The notes: generated by a model from the letters alone, not told the origin. A stretch of 64,000 nt of DNA from Pantanalinema sp. GBBB05 (GCA_016743235.1 VRZD01000012.1:62001-126000); one strand, 5' to 3'. Positions 43,419 to 51,753 are shown, counted from the stretch's first letter. Numbers and translations are program-made.

Positions 43419-44132
43419 ATGAATGCCGAAGAATTGCTAAAGCAATATACCGCTGGACAGCGGGACTTCCACAGCATTAACCTGCGTGAGGTTGATCTGA
43501 TTAACTTACAACTCCAACAGATCGAGCTCAGCCAAGCCGATCTGCGGCAAGCCCGTTTGGGTAGAACCAATTTCACTCAAGCCTCCTTTCAGGCAGCCGA
43601 TTTGAGCGAAGCCCTGCTGTGGGGGACGGATTTGAGTGAAGCCGATTTATCCCACGCCATTCTCCGGGAGGCTGATTTAAGCGGTGCGAAGTTGCCGCAA
43701 GCCTGCCTAGCCTCCGCTAACCTGATCAAAGCCAGTTTATGTGGAGCTAATTTAGTCAGAGCCGATTTATCCAATGCTCTGTTAATTGAAGTTGATCTAC
43801 AACCCGGAGCAGACTACCGCACTGATTTGGGACATGCCATATTACGGGGCGCCAATTTAAGCTATGCCCATTTAGGTGGAGCATTGTTGCACCAAGCCAA
43901 CTTGGATGGTGCTAAGCTCTGTCGCGCGTCGTTATCGAGACGAGCTCATCAGGGAGTCGCAGGAGTGGATCTGAGTGAAGCTAGCTTACGGGGCGCCGAC
44001 CTCAGTTATGCCGATCTGACTGGAGCAATTCTGCGGGGAGCGGATCTGAGTGATGCTGACTTCACAGGCACTATTTTGACGGATGCGGATTTGCGCGGAG
44101 CTACCCTGCCTGATCGCAGCATTCATGCTTAG
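43419..44132 (+). CDS. Pentapeptide-repeat protein
   Basis: A 237-residue protein built from A(D/N)LxX repeats after a short head, MNAEELLKQYTAGQRDFHSI. Examples: LSQADLRQARLGRTNFTQAS, GADLSYADLTGAILRGADLS. The right-handed beta helix so formed has unknown function in cyanobacteria; none of the known gyrase-protection features can be seen. The head resembles that of the second pentapeptide protein at 60190 (YLLRSYEAGNRDFAGVDLRG), so they are paralogues. Divergent from psbA. Confidence 0.9.
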   Translation: MNAEELLKQYTAGQRDFHSINLREVDLINLQLQQIELSQADLRQARLGRTNFTQASFQAADLSEALLWGTDLSEADLSHAILREADLSGAKLPQACLASANLIKASLCGANLVRADLSNALLIEVDLQPGADYRTDLGHAILRGANLSYAHLGGALLHQANLDGAKLCRASLSRRAHQGVAGVDLSEASLRGADLSYADLTGAILRGADLSDADFTGTILTDADLRGATLPDRSIHA

Positions 44133-44140
44133 ATTGGGAA

Positions 44141-44167
44141 ATGGTCATGAACTGACGCCATGACCAT
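44141..44167. terminator. Convergent hairpin between pentapeptide gene and NTRC
   Basis: A perfect 9-bp inverted repeat, ATGGTCATG / CATGACCAT, with a 9-nt loop lies between two convergent stops. It lacks a good T-run, so termination is only probable. Confidence 0.4.
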
Positions 44168-44174
44168 AGCTTCC

Positions 44175-45542
44175 CTACAAATTGGCTTCGATCTCTTGGC
44201 GATATTGGCTTTTTTGTTTCACACCTTTTAGCTCGCCAACCTTCTCTTTATGCTTGAAGAACTGGATGGTCGGAGTGCCAACAACTCCCGCCGCTTCCGC
44301 AATGTCGGGATCCTGTTCGATGTCAATTTCCACATAGTGAATTTTGCCGTCAAACTCATCCACAACCTTACTTAAAATCGGCTTCAACGTATGGCAAGGA
44401 CCACATTGAGGCGAGGCATATTTCACCATGATCAGGCGATCGCTGTCGTGATAGAGCTTGCGTAACGCGTAGCTCCCTTCATGCCGAGTTTGATTCGCAT
44501 CGAAGCCAGAGGCTTGCTCCGCCTCCGTTTTTTTAGTAGCAGGAGTGGCAGCATGGGTTTCGGCTTCTATTGTCTGATGAAACTCCTGAATCAAGTGATT
44601 GCTGGAGAGCCAACGTTCTGCCAGCATCGCCGCCATACACCCCGTACCCGCTGCGGTGATTGCCTGCCGATACTCATGATCCTGTACATCGCCTGCCGCA
44701 AAGACACCTTCGATACTGGTATTTACGCCTTCTTTCGTCACGATGTAACCGACATCATCCAGTGCCAATTGACCTTGGAATAACGATGTGTTGGGCGTAT
44801 GCCCGATCGCATAGAACAATCCTTTAACGGGTAAATCAATGGTTTCCCCAGTTTGCTGATTCTGCAACTTAACGCCCTGCATGTGCTGGTCATCGCCGTA
44901 GACATCTAAGACGGCTGTATTCCAGTGAATCGTGATCTTAGGATTCTTCAGTACCCGATCCTGCATCGCTTTACTGGCCCGCATTTTGTCACTTCGCACC
45001 AGCAAGTGCACATGAGAACCATACTTCGTTAAATAAATTGCCTCTTCTGCTGCCGAATCCCCTCCACCAATGACGGCTAATTCTGCCGATCGAAAAATTG
45101 GGGTTGCCCCATCACAAATTGCACAAGCCGAAATACCTCGGCTCCAAAACTGATGCTCACAGGGTAAGCCCAACCGTTTTGCAGTTGCCCCCGTTGCAAT
45201 AATCACACTATGTGCCCGGACTTCTCGCTCACCCGAACGAATCAGAAACGGACGCTGGTTAAAATCAACGAACTCAACATCTTCTGTCACCAACTCAGCG
45301 CCCCAGCGGATAGCCTGCGCCTTCATCCGATCCATCAATTGCGGTCCTGTAATGCCTTCAGGGAAACCCGGAAAGTTTTCCACTTCGGTGGTTGTCATGA
45401 GTTGCCCACCTGGTAAACCTCCAGCCTGGAATCCCTCAAACACAAAGGGCTTGAGATTTGCCCGAGCCGCATAGATGGCTGCTGTGTACCCTGCCGGACC
45501 AGAACCAATAATGACTAAATTTTCAATGGTAGAGGATGTCAT
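44175..45542 (-). CDS. NADPH thioredoxin reductase with fused thioredoxin (NTRC type)
   Basis: About 455 residues from the ATG at 45542. The reductase part (1-320) has an FAD motif ([20 protein letters not shown]), the redox CAICDG motif, an NADPH motif ([20 protein letters not shown]) and [21 protein letters not shown] linker (residues about 320-355) leads to a thioredoxin domain with [11 protein letters not shown] (CGPC) and [18 protein letters not shown]. This NTRC architecture is restricted to plants and many cyanobacteria and reduces 2-Cys peroxiredoxin using NADPH in the dark. Confidence 0.95.
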   Translation of the reverse strand: MTSSTIENLVIIGSGPAGYTAAIYAARANLKPFVFEGFQAGGLPGGQLMTTTEVENFPGFPEGITGPQLMDRMKAQAIRWGAELVTEDVEFVDFNQRPFLIRSGEREVRAHSVIIATGATAKRLGLPCEHQFWSRGISACAICDGATPIFRSAELAVIGGGDSAAEEAIYLTKYGSHVHLLVRSDKMRASKAMQDRVLKNPKITIHWNTAVLDVYGDDQHMQGVKLQNQQTGETIDLPVKGLFYAIGHTPNTSLFQGQLALDDVGYIVTKEGVNTSIEGVFAAGDVQDHEYRQAITAAGTGCMAAMLAERWLSSNHLIQEFHQTIEAETHAATPATKKTEAEQASGFDANQTRHEGSYALRKLYHDSDRLIMVKYASPQCGPCHTLKPILSKVVDEFDGKIHYVEIDIEQDPDIAEAAGVVGTPTIQFFKHKEKVGELKGVKQKSQYRQEIEANL

Positions 45543-45601
45543 TATTTCAACAAACTCATAACGACTACGCTTAGTATAACGTAATCGTTCCCAAAAATTA
45601 A

Positions 45602-45629
45602 AGAGTGGGCAAACTCTTTTGCCCACTCT
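45602..45629 (-). terminator. Intrinsic terminator of pilA
   Basis: A perfect 12-bp stem, AGAGTGGGCAAA / TTTGCCCACTCT, loop CTCT; on the minus strand TTTAATTTTTGGG follows. It lies 67 bp past the pilA stop and just upstream of the NTRC gene. Confidence 0.8.
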
Positions 45630-45695
45630 AAATAATTAGGGTCTAAAAATTAGGGTCTAGACCATCACTGTCGTCCTTAGACGACCAGTGGATCA

Positions 45696-46241
45696 TTAGT
45701 TGTTGAGGGTTTCAAAGTTAGCTCCGCAGGTTGGGCCAACGCTGGTATTACTAGCAGAGAAGGCAACACCACCTGGAGTACCAGCTGTTGGGCGGGTAGA
45801 CTGACACAGTTGAGCCAAGGTGGTGGCTTCGTTACCTGTTGCACCTGTCAGACCAATTTGTACCCCACCTGTGTGTGCCCGTAGAGTCGCTGCATTCTTC
45901 GGATAGGAGAGGTTGACCACAGCAGTTGTGGTGTTACCAGTGATGGTGTAGGTATAGTTGGTGCTATCCGTCTTAATCCCTAAACCTAGCAGCGAGATAT
46001 CCGAGGCAAAGGTGTTTTTCTCTAAGAAGTAAGCTTGCTGCGTCCGGTTCATGGAACCTACATACTGCTTCGATTCTGATTCCTTCGCTTTGTTAGCTTG
46101 GTTTAGGAAGGATGGCAGAGCGATCGCAGCCAGAATCCCAATGATGATGATCACAACCAATAGTTCAATCAGGGTGAAGCCTTCGTCTTGCTTCTTCTGG
46201 GCGAGGTGTTGCAGGAACTTGGCTTGAAATTCAGACTTCAT
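45696..46241 (-). CDS. pilA: Type IV major pilin-like protein
   Basis: A 181-residue prepilin. The leader peptide is 21 residues long and ends in Gly21; processing gives a mature Phe1 in GFTLIELLVVIIIIGILAAI, with Glu5 of the mature protein conserved. The C-terminal globular part is Thr/Asn/Ala-rich, with Cys residues near 146 and 173 that may form the D-loop disulfide. It should be the main subunit of type IV pili used for motility and DNA uptake. The T-rich terminator follows. Confidence 0.93.
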   Translation of the reverse strand: MKSEFQAKFLQHLAQKKQDEGFTLIELLVVIIIIGILAAIALPSFLNQANKAKESESKQYVGSMNRTQQAYFLEKNTFASDISLLGLGIKTDSTNYTYTITGNTTTAVVNLSYPKNAATLRAHTGGVQIGLTGATGNEATTLAQLCQSTRPTAGTPGGVAFSASNTSVGPTCGANFETLNN

Positions 46242-46379
46242 GAGAGGTTTCTCCTTGATTAGGCGTGGGGTATTTGGTTCTAACTCCTGGATGTAACTTA
46301 CCCCTCTGTTTCAGCTTTCATATCACCCCTGACAAAAAAACTTTTCCAGATTGACCAAAAATTGTGTTCATGGGGCTGA

Positions 46380-46400
46380 AAGCCTGACTAAATCAGGCTT
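46380..46400 (-). terminator. Possible aroF terminator hairpin
   Basis: A perfect 8-bp stem, AAGCCTGA / TCAGGCTT, loop of 5 nt, about 108 bp past the aroF stop. No long T-run follows on the minus strand, so it is weak. Confidence 0.4.
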
Positions 46401-46507
46401 GTAAGCGATCGTAGATTCAGCCCATTTACTATGCAATTTGTAATAAGTAAGGAGAGAGGGGCAGGAAGAGACGATAGCCACTGTTTTCCTAATCTCCCCT
46501 ACCTTAC

Positions 46508-47359
46508 TTAGCTACACATCGCCAATGCTTTGGAATTCAGAATTTGGCGATCGACCGCAGCGGCAATTGGCTCCAAGCTACGAACTAAATCTGCCATATC
46601 AGATAAAGATAGAGCCTGACGAGCATCAGAGACGGAGAGATCAGGGTTAGGATGGCATTCAATGATTAAGCCATCTGCTCCACAAGCGATCGCCGCTCTA
46701 GCCAGATCAGCCACCAGTTCCCGTTTACCCGTTGCATGGCTAGGATCAACTATGACGGGCAGGTGGGTTAACTGTCGCAACGCAACTACCGCCCCTAGGT
46801 CCAGCACATTCCGAGTATAGGGATCGAAACTTCGAATTCCACGTTCGCACAACACCACATTAGGGTTGCCGTGGCTCAGGATGTATTCGGCGGCCATAAC
46901 AAATTCTTCTAAAGTGGCAGCAAGCCCTCGTTTCAATAAGATCGGTTTGTTAATGCGACCTAATGCCTTCAGTAATTCAAAATTCTGCATATTGCGGCTA
47001 CCAATTTGCAGCATATCGGCATAGCTCGCAACCGGTTCAATTTGCTCGATCGCCATCACTTCAGTCACTACGGGTAGCCCAAACTGTTCCCGCACAGAGG
47101 CTAAAATCCGTAAGCCTTCGATCCCGGCTCCCTGAAATGCATAAGGCGAGGTGCGAGGCTTATACACCCCCCCACGCAGGGCAGAAACAGAAACGGTCGA
47201 GAGGGATCGGGCAACTTGCTCCATTTGATCCAAACTCTCGACCGTACAGGGTCCACCAATGACAACAATGGCTTTGCCACCGATCGTCACCTGGGAGGAT
47301 ACCTGAATCGACGATCGGTGCTGCGGATGGGATTTAAGGGTTAATTTGGCATCCAACAT
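46508..47359 (-). CDS. aroF: DAHP synthase (3-deoxy-7-phosphoheptulonate synthase), type I-beta
   Basis: About 283 residues from the ATG at 47359, with AGGAG 8 nt upstream; the longer frame begins inside the attenuator and is rejected. Motifs: VIGGPCTVESLDQMEQVARS, GGVYKPRTSPYAFQG, LLKRGLAATLEEFVMAAEYI, CERGIRSF and VDPSHATGKRELV. The enzyme joins phosphoenolpyruvate and erythrose 4-phosphate, the first step toward Phe, Tyr and Trp. There is no fused ACT or chorismate mutase domain. Two aromatic-rich leader peptides with attenuator terminators lie directly upstream, so expression is probably set by charged aromatic tRNA. Confidence 0.93.
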   Translation of the reverse strand: MLDAKLTLKSHPQHRSSIQVSSQVTIGGKAIVVIGGPCTVESLDQMEQVARSLSTVSVSALRGGVYKPRTSPYAFQGAGIEGLRILASVREQFGLPVVTEVMAIEQIEPVASYADMLQIGSRNMQNFELLKALGRINKPILLKRGLAATLEEFVMAAEYILSHGNPNVVLCERGIRSFDPYTRNVLDLGAVVALRQLTHLPVIVDPSHATGKRELVADLARAAIACGADGLIIECHPNPDLSVSDARQALSLSDMADLVRSLEPIAAAVDRQILNSKALAMCS

Positions 47360-47401
47360 TTGTGTAACTCCTGAAATTAATACAGTGCAATAGAAGAGGA
47401 T

Positions 47402-47437
47402 CAATGAAAAAGCCCAGAACGGTTAAGTTCCGGGCTT
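47402..47437 (-). terminator. Attenuator terminator 2 (proximal), upstream of aroF
   Basis: Read on the minus strand: 5' arm AAGCCCGGAAC (47437-47427), loop of 6, 3' arm GTTCTGGGCTT (47420-47410), an 11-bp stem with one G-U pair, then TTTTCATTGA. The 5' arm segment CCCGGAAC is exactly complementary to GTTCCGGG (47470-47463) near the end of leader peptide 2. Confidence 0.85.
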
Positions 47438-47459
47438 GACAAATCACAACGTGATAGAC

Positions 47460-47522
47460 TTACCCGGAACATGCCCTGGTCCAAAAATAAAAGCTGTAAA
47501 ACCAACTGCAAACGGTGATCAT
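47460..47522 (-). CDS. Leader peptide 2 (aromatic-rich), attenuator for aroF
   Basis: A 20-codon frame with ATG at 47522 and TAA at 47460-47462. The product begins MITVCSWFYSFYFW; seven of eight consecutive residues from 7 to 14 are Trp, Phe or Tyr (W, F, Y, S, F, Y, F, W). Aromatic codons: 2 Trp, 3 Phe, 2 Tyr. No strong Shine-Dalgarno is seen. Its last codons contain GTTCCGGG, which can pair with the terminator 2 arm. A ribosome stalled on the aromatic codons leaves that segment free, while one at the stop codon covers it. Translation is inferred from this design. Confidence 0.75.
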   Translation of the reverse strand: MITVCSWFYSFYFWTRACSG

Positions 47523-47568
47523 GGTTAGCGGCTACGGATAACTGACTCAGCTTGGAAATGGGTAAAAA

Positions 47569-47598
47569 CTAAAAAGCCGCAGACTCGATGCTGCGGCT
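47569..47598 (-). terminator. Attenuator terminator 1 (distal), upstream of aroF
   Basis: A perfect 8-bp stem, AGCCGCAG / CTGCGGCT (47598-47591 / 47582-47575), loop of 8, followed on the minus strand by TTTTTAGTTTTTACC. The segment CCAGGTGAGCCG (47605-47594), overlapping the 5' arm by 5 nt, is complementary to CGGTTCACCTGG (47644-47633) near the end of leader peptide 1. Confidence 0.85.
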
Positions 47599-47627
47599 CA
47601 CCTGGGGAATGTCATGCAGAGTTGCAT

Positions 47628-47684
47628 TCACTCCAGGTGAACCGTGATAAACCAAAAATAAAAGTAGTTGGGGCGATACAACAT
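47628..47684 (-). CDS. Leader peptide 1 (aromatic-rich), attenuator for aroF
   Basis: An 18-codon frame, ATG at 47684, TGA at 47628-47630. The product is MLYRPNYFYFWFITVHLE: residues 7-12 are six aromatics in a row and Tyr3 adds a seventh. Codons: 3 Tyr, 3 Phe, 1 Trp. The DNA CTTTTATTTTTGG is shared with leader 2, suggesting duplication. Its 3' codons form one arm of the alternative helix described with terminator 1. No clear Shine-Dalgarno lies upstream. Confidence 0.75.
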   Translation of the reverse strand: MLYRPNYFYFWFITVHLE

Positions 47685-47723
47685 GTTTTGCAACCCGTGA
47701 GGTCTAGGATTCAGTTAGTTAGA

Positions 47724-47752
47724 AGCTAACAGAGAACATTTAGTTTCGTCAA
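47724..47752 (-). promoter_or_regulatory. Candidate promoter for the aroF leader transcript
   Basis: TTGACG (minus strand, 47752-47747) and TTAGCT (47729-47724) stand 17 bp apart. The start would fall near 47717, about 33 nt before leader peptide 1. The -10 match is weak (3 of 6). Confidence 0.45.
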
Positions 47753-48047
47753 CTCTCCCTGTGGGTGAATCAGGAACATCTATGCTGACTGGCGATAGCT
47801 TAGAGTATTGCTAACTCTAATTGAACCAGGGTATAAGTGGCTTCAGAAGCTCCCGATCGGTCGGGTGAGTACAGCGGTTAGGACTGATGACGGTGACTCA
47901 CCTCACGATTGTATGAATGTTGCCGATTACAAGGACGTTAGCCTCCGATAGCAACTCTGCCAGTCCCTGAGGGTGTGGCGCTACATGATGAGGTGAGTAT
48001 GGCGAACTAAGGGCGGCTAGACAAGCATCAATGAGTGACGCAAGTGT
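47753..48047. other. Intergenic stretch between purB stop and the aroF promoter
   Basis: I see no gene here and no third aromatic-rich leader. Some GC-rich short inverted segments (for example CGATCGGTCGGG near 47854) could end purB transcription. Confidence 0.45.
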
Positions 48048-49343
48048 TCAGATTCCCAGACGTTGATAGACCTGATCGAGATTACGGAGGTGATGTTGGG
48101 GATCGAAGCAAGCTGCGATCTCGTCTGGAGACAGCTTTTCCGTGACCCTCGGATCGTTGCTAATCAAAGCCCGGAAGTTGCCATCGGCAGTATTCCATGC
48201 CTGGTGGGCATTAGATTGCACGATCGCATAGGCTTCTTCGCGCTTCAATCCCGCATCAACCAGTGCCAGGAGAACTTGCTGACTAAACACCACCCCCCCG
48301 TAGACATTCATATTGCGAGTCATGTTTTCGGGGTAGACCAGCAGGTGCTTCACCAGCTCAGTAGTTTCGACCAACATGAAGTGGGTCAAAATGCAGGCAT
48401 CCGGTAGGGCAATTCGTTCCACCGAACTGTGGGAAATATCCCGTTCGTGCCATAAAGCAACATTTTCTAGGGCAGCGACGGCATAGCCACGAACCATCCG
48501 AGCCATTCCAGTTAACCGCTCCGATCGAATCGGGTTGCGTTTATGGGGCATGGCAGAAGATCCCTTTTGCCCTTTAGAGAAGAACTCTTCCACTTCCAGA
48601 ACATCGGTGCGCTGGAGGTTGCGAATTTCAACAGCAAAGCGTTCGATCGAGGCGGTTAGCAGAGCCAACTGGTTCATGAAATGGGCATGACGATCGCGGG
48701 ATATGACCTGCGTGGAGGCACAATCGGGTTGCAGTCCTAATTTCTCACATGCGATGGCTTCGATCTGTGGATCAACGTTGGCATAAGTTCCGACTGCCCC
48801 GGAGATTTTACCCACTGCAATATCTTGATGCAATTGACACAGGCGATCGCGGTGGCGCATCATTTCTGCCAACCATCCGGCTAGTTTGAAGCCAAAAGTA
48901 ATCGGTTCTGCATGGATCCCGTGTGAGCGACCGATCATAACTGTCGTGCGGTGCTGTTGGGCTTGATAGCGAATTGCCTGAATCAGCGCTTCTACCTGAG
49001 TCATAATCACATCCAGGCTCGCCACCATTTGCAGCGCCAGAGCCGTGTCAAGCATGTCAGAACTAGTCATGCCAAGGTGGATGTAGCGTCCAGCATCCCC
49101 AACATACTCATTCACGTTGGTCAAAAACGCGATCACATCGTGCTTGACCTCTTTTTCAATTTCCAGCACTCGCTGCGGGTCAAACTTTGCCTTGGCTTTA
49201 ATTTCTGTCACCGCTTCTGCTGGAATTCTGCCTAGCTCTGCCTGTGCTTCGCAAACAGCAATCTCGACTTGTAGCCAGGTTTTCAGCTTATAGACATCTG
49301 TCCATAGTTCGCCCATCTCGGGCAGGGTATAACGCTCTATCAA
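48048..49343 (-). CDS. purB: Adenylosuccinate lyase
   Basis: A 431-residue PurB with the family N-terminus MIERYTLPEMGELWTDVYKL, so the TTG at 49343 is the true start. The signature SAMPHKRNPIRSERLTGMAR, with the flexible catalytic loop preceding it (EVEEFFSKGQKGSS), is present, as are HLGMTSSDMLDTALAL and RSHGIHAEPITFGFKLAGWL. It cleaves SAICAR and adenylosuccinate in purine synthesis. Same strand as aroF, but separated by 688 bp containing the attenuators. Confidence 0.95.
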   Translation of the reverse strand: MIERYTLPEMGELWTDVYKLKTWLQVEIAVCEAQAELGRIPAEAVTEIKAKAKFDPQRVLEIEKEVKHDVIAFLTNVNEYVGDAGRYIHLGMTSSDMLDTALALQMVASLDVIMTQVEALIQAIRYQAQQHRTTVMIGRSHGIHAEPITFGFKLAGWLAEMMRHRDRLCQLHQDIAVGKISGAVGTYANVDPQIEAIACEKLGLQPDCASTQVISRDRHAHFMNQLALLTASIERFAVEIRNLQRTDVLEVEEFFSKGQKGSSAMPHKRNPIRSERLTGMARMVRGYAVAALENVALWHERDISHSSVERIALPDACILTHFMLVETTELVKHLLVYPENMTRNMNVYGGVVFSQQVLLALVDAGLKREEAYAIVQSNAHQAWNTADGNFRALISNDPRVTEKLSPDEIAACFDPQHHLRNLDQVYQRLGI

Positions 49344-49519
49344 GGGATCGTCGCGCAGAATACAACCTTCGTATTTTACCGAAGATCTGGAGCAGGGTTT
49401 AGTCTGCTTCGACGATCGTGATCATGAATTTCAATATTGCCACTAGCCACGAGAAAGTCGGCATATCCGTGAGTGGGGGTAGCTCTTCCCCATAGCTAGC
49501 GGCAACTTATCTCAGGTCG

Positions 49520-49654
49520 TTAACCAAAGGTTCGACGTACGTGATCGATGATTTGACGTTTACGTTGATCCGAGTTGGTAACGGTTGGGCGTTTCATAAA
49601 ATCGCCAGTACTGCGAGCCAGGTGCTCCATAATCCGTTTTTTGCGATCGTCCAT
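49520..49654 (-). CDS. Small basic protein, 44 residues
   Basis: Frame from the ATG at 49654 to TAA at 49520-49522. The peptide begins MDDRKKRIMEHLARSTGDFM and continues KRPTVTNSDQRKRQIIDHVR, ending RTFG. It is strongly basic, mostly helical, and has codon use like its neighbours. Similar short proteins are common in cyanobacterial genomes, and I believe this is one, with unknown function. No strong Shine-Dalgarno. Confidence 0.6.
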   Translation of the reverse strand: MDDRKKRIMEHLARSTGDFMKRPTVTNSDQRKRQIIDHVRRTFG

Positions 49655-49751
49655 AGGTTGAGAGAGTAAAAGGATTCGATCTTGATTTTACAAATCTTCA
49701 CGAATTTCGTCCTCTCTCAGCCGAGCGAGCTTTCGGGACCTAGGCTAGTAT

Positions 49752-50087
49752 TTAGCCCTCAGGCTTTTGGTTACCCTGAATTTCTGAAACAACTTCATAC
49801 ATATAGGTTTCAGGGGCATGGGCAAAGAGTGGAGCCATCTGTTTCAGAATGGCTTGATATTCTGCGCTTTCGTTGGTTGCCATCTGGTCAACGCTTTCCC
49901 AAAAAATTACTGAGATCCCTTTGTCTGTACCAGGATCTCGTAATAGATAAGCACCACGGAAGCCGTCAGTGTAGGTAGCGACAGCCTGTTCGTAAAGTTG
50001 TTGTGCCTGAGCAAATTTACCCGGTTTGAATTCTCCTACAGCAACGTAGGCATACTGGTGTTTGAGGAAATCTTGAAATTCACTCAT
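49752..50087 (-). CDS. Antibiotic biosynthesis monooxygenase-like (ABM) ferredoxin-fold protein
   Basis: A 111-residue protein. YAYVAVGEFKPGKFAQAQQL and YEQAVATYTDGFRGAYLLRD, followed by ISVIFWESVDQMATNESAEY, give the beta-alpha-beta pattern of the dimeric alpha/beta barrel (ABM) superfamily. Catalytic residues cannot be named in this diverse family. The start ATG is well placed after AGGAGAAAGGGG. No functional partners nearby. Confidence 0.72.
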   Translation of the reverse strand: MSEFQDFLKHQYAYVAVGEFKPGKFAQAQQLYEQAVATYTDGFRGAYLLRDPGTDKGISVIFWESVDQMATNESAEYQAILKQMAPLFAHAPETYMYEVVSEIQGNQKPEG

Positions 50088-50297
50088 CCCCTTTCTCCTA
50101 ACTTAATGGGCGGGTTGTCCATCACTATATCGCTAGTCACAGGACTCTCTGATATTCGGAGTATTAAGGATTTTGGTAACTTTGATCATGACTGAGAGAG
50201 ACAGTCTCAACTCAGCAATTTTCAGGTCAGGACATAGTACATTACGTCCTGACCTATATAGGCTTTCTGAGGTGATTTAATTCACGATCGTCAGGCG

Positions 50298-51611
50298 TTA
50301 TTCTTCCTCATCCTCTTCGTACTCCTCTTCATCCTCTATTTCTTCCTCATCCTCATAATCTTCTTCATCTCCATCCTCATCCTCTTCGTACTCCTCTTCA
50401 TCTTCATAATCTTCTTCATCCTCTATTTCTTCCTCGTCTTCGTAATCCTCCTCATCCTCTTCGTACTCCTCTTCATCTTCATAATCTTCTTCATCCTCTA
50501 TTTCTTCCTCGTCATCTCCATCCTCTTCATCTTCCTCGTAACTATCCTCCGTGTCATCATCTTCTTCGTCCTCCTCATCCTTGTAATACCAGGAGTCTAA
50601 GTCTTCAATTTCATCGATCGGCAAGTAGCCCCGATCGTCGGTGTAGACTAATTCCTCTTCATAGCTGATGTTGAAGTCTTCGTCTGCTAAAAGACCATCG
50701 AGCAAATCTGTACCTGGTGTTTGCAGTGACTCCACAATCGCCGCGATCGCATCATCAAATAACGAGGAATTATCCCCCGCAATATCCTGACTTAAATCAG
50801 TGCCTTCGCTGACTCGCCGAATTGTCCAGCAATCGCCATTTAAATCAGGATGGGTCATGTAAGCGTAAGGAATATAGCAATACCCACGATCGCCCCAATC
50901 TTCTCCCCAGGAATTACGCACGATGAAGACTTGATCAGGGTCAGAATAGCCGACGCAGAGCATGGCATGTCCACCATCATGTTTTTCATGCTCTGGATCG
51001 GGCATCGGGATGAGACCTTTAGCCCCCCCTTTCTGGAACGATGAAAACAGCATCAAGCCAAAGGCAAATGGATAGCCATCTGCCAGGCAACTGCGCATTG
51101 CATCTAGATCGACATCGACACTTTCGGCTTCTTCAATGAGGAAGTTTGCCGCTTCGTCGTAGGCATCGCTTCCAGGCTCATCAAATACCCGGTCTAAATT
51201 GAATGGCCAAGTGTTTTCTGAACAGGCTCCATGTTGCTTTAAGACTTCGATGCAACTGCGGAGATACGTGCCTTCATCTTGTTTAATCGCGTTATCCAAA
51301 GCGCGAGCGTTGTAGTAGATGAATAGCCGACTGGTATCGTTAGCATAGCCTTTAACTCGCTTTGCCAGGTATTCATAAGCGCCTGCCATGGCGTTGGCGG
51401 TGCAGCTATTGGAGCTACCCTGATTTTCTACAGGGGTCATATGAGGACGTAAATCCACTTTGGGGGGCAAGCTACCTAACCGCGATCGATCAACCCCATA
51501 GGACTTATCGTCATGTTTCCGGTGATCAGGGCGATAGCCGCCTAACTTAATTTGTTTGCCAGCCGCATTAATAACAGTACGCTTTTGGACATTGCGATAG
51601 TGCTTCGACAT
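50298..51611 (-). CDS. C1-family papain-like protease with a hyperacidic tail
   Basis: A 437-residue protein. After a 50-residue head, residues 51-270 form a papain-like domain: VDLRPHMTPVENQGSSNSCT with the oxyanion Gln64 and Cys70, GGHAMLCVGYSD with His215 and FIVRNSWGEDWGDRGYCYIP with Asn233. There is no signal peptide, so cytoplasmic action is likely. From about residue 340 to the end, nearly every residue is Glu, Asp or Tyr (for example EEEYEEDEEDYEDEEEIEDE). The tail may bind metal or cationic partners or keep the enzyme soluble. The substrate is unknown. Confidence 0.85.
   Translation of the reverse strand: MSKHYRNVQKRTVINAAGKQIKLGGYRPDHRKHDDKSYGVDRSRLGSLPPKVDLRPHMTPVENQGSSNSCTANAMAGAYEYLAKRVKGYANDTSRLFIYYNARALDNAIKQDEGTYLRSCIEVLKQHGACSENTWPFNLDRVFDEPGSDAYDEAANFLIEEAESVDVDLDAMRSCLADGYPFAFGLMLFSSFQKGGAKGLIPMPDPEHEKHDGGHAMLCVGYSDPDQVFIVRNSWGEDWGDRGYCYIPYAYMTHPDLNGDCWTIRRVSEGTDLSQDIAGDNSSLFDDAIAAIVESLQTPGTDLLDGLLADEDFNISYEEELVYTDDRGYLPIDEIEDLDSWYYKDEEDEEDDDTEDSYEEDEEDGDDEEEIEDEEDYEDEEEYEEDEEDYEDEEEIEDEEDYEDEEEYEEDEDGDEEDYEDEEEIEDEEEYEEDEEE
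50310..50575 (-). repeat. Low-complexity GAA/GAG repeat encoding the acidic tail
   Basis: Repeated units of about 60-75 bp, seen on the plus strand as TCTTCATCCTCTATTTCTTC and TTCGTACTCCTCTTCATC variants, encode Glu/Asp/Tyr runs at the C-terminus of the protease. At least three near-identical copies are present. Confidence 0.8.
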
Positions 51612-51705
51612 AGGAAAATTCCTTAGGGGAAGTAAGATGGCTCATTGGTAGCATTCCCTAAGGACACGATCACCTAACCGTTGTTAACGACCCCTTTAAA
51701 ATGCC

Positions 51706-51732
51706 AAAAGCCCGATCTCGCGATCGAGCCTT
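51706..51732 (-). terminator. Terminator of petG
   Basis: On the minus strand AAGGCTCGATC and GATCGGGCTTT form an 11-bp stem with two G-U pairs and a 4-nt loop, followed by TTGGCATTTT. It lies 22 bp after the petG stop. Confidence 0.6.
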
Positions 51733-51753
51733 CAGAGTTGGGTAGCTTAAGCG

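Noticed and set aside
47360..47404. Longer aroF start at 47404
   Set aside because: It begins with TTG inside the attenuator T-run; the ATG at 47359 has AGGAG and matches the enzyme N-terminus.
47402..47684. T-box riboswitch for aroF
   Set aside because: No T-box sequence or specifier-loop layout; the aromatic-rich frames and paired segments fit a leader-peptide mechanism better.
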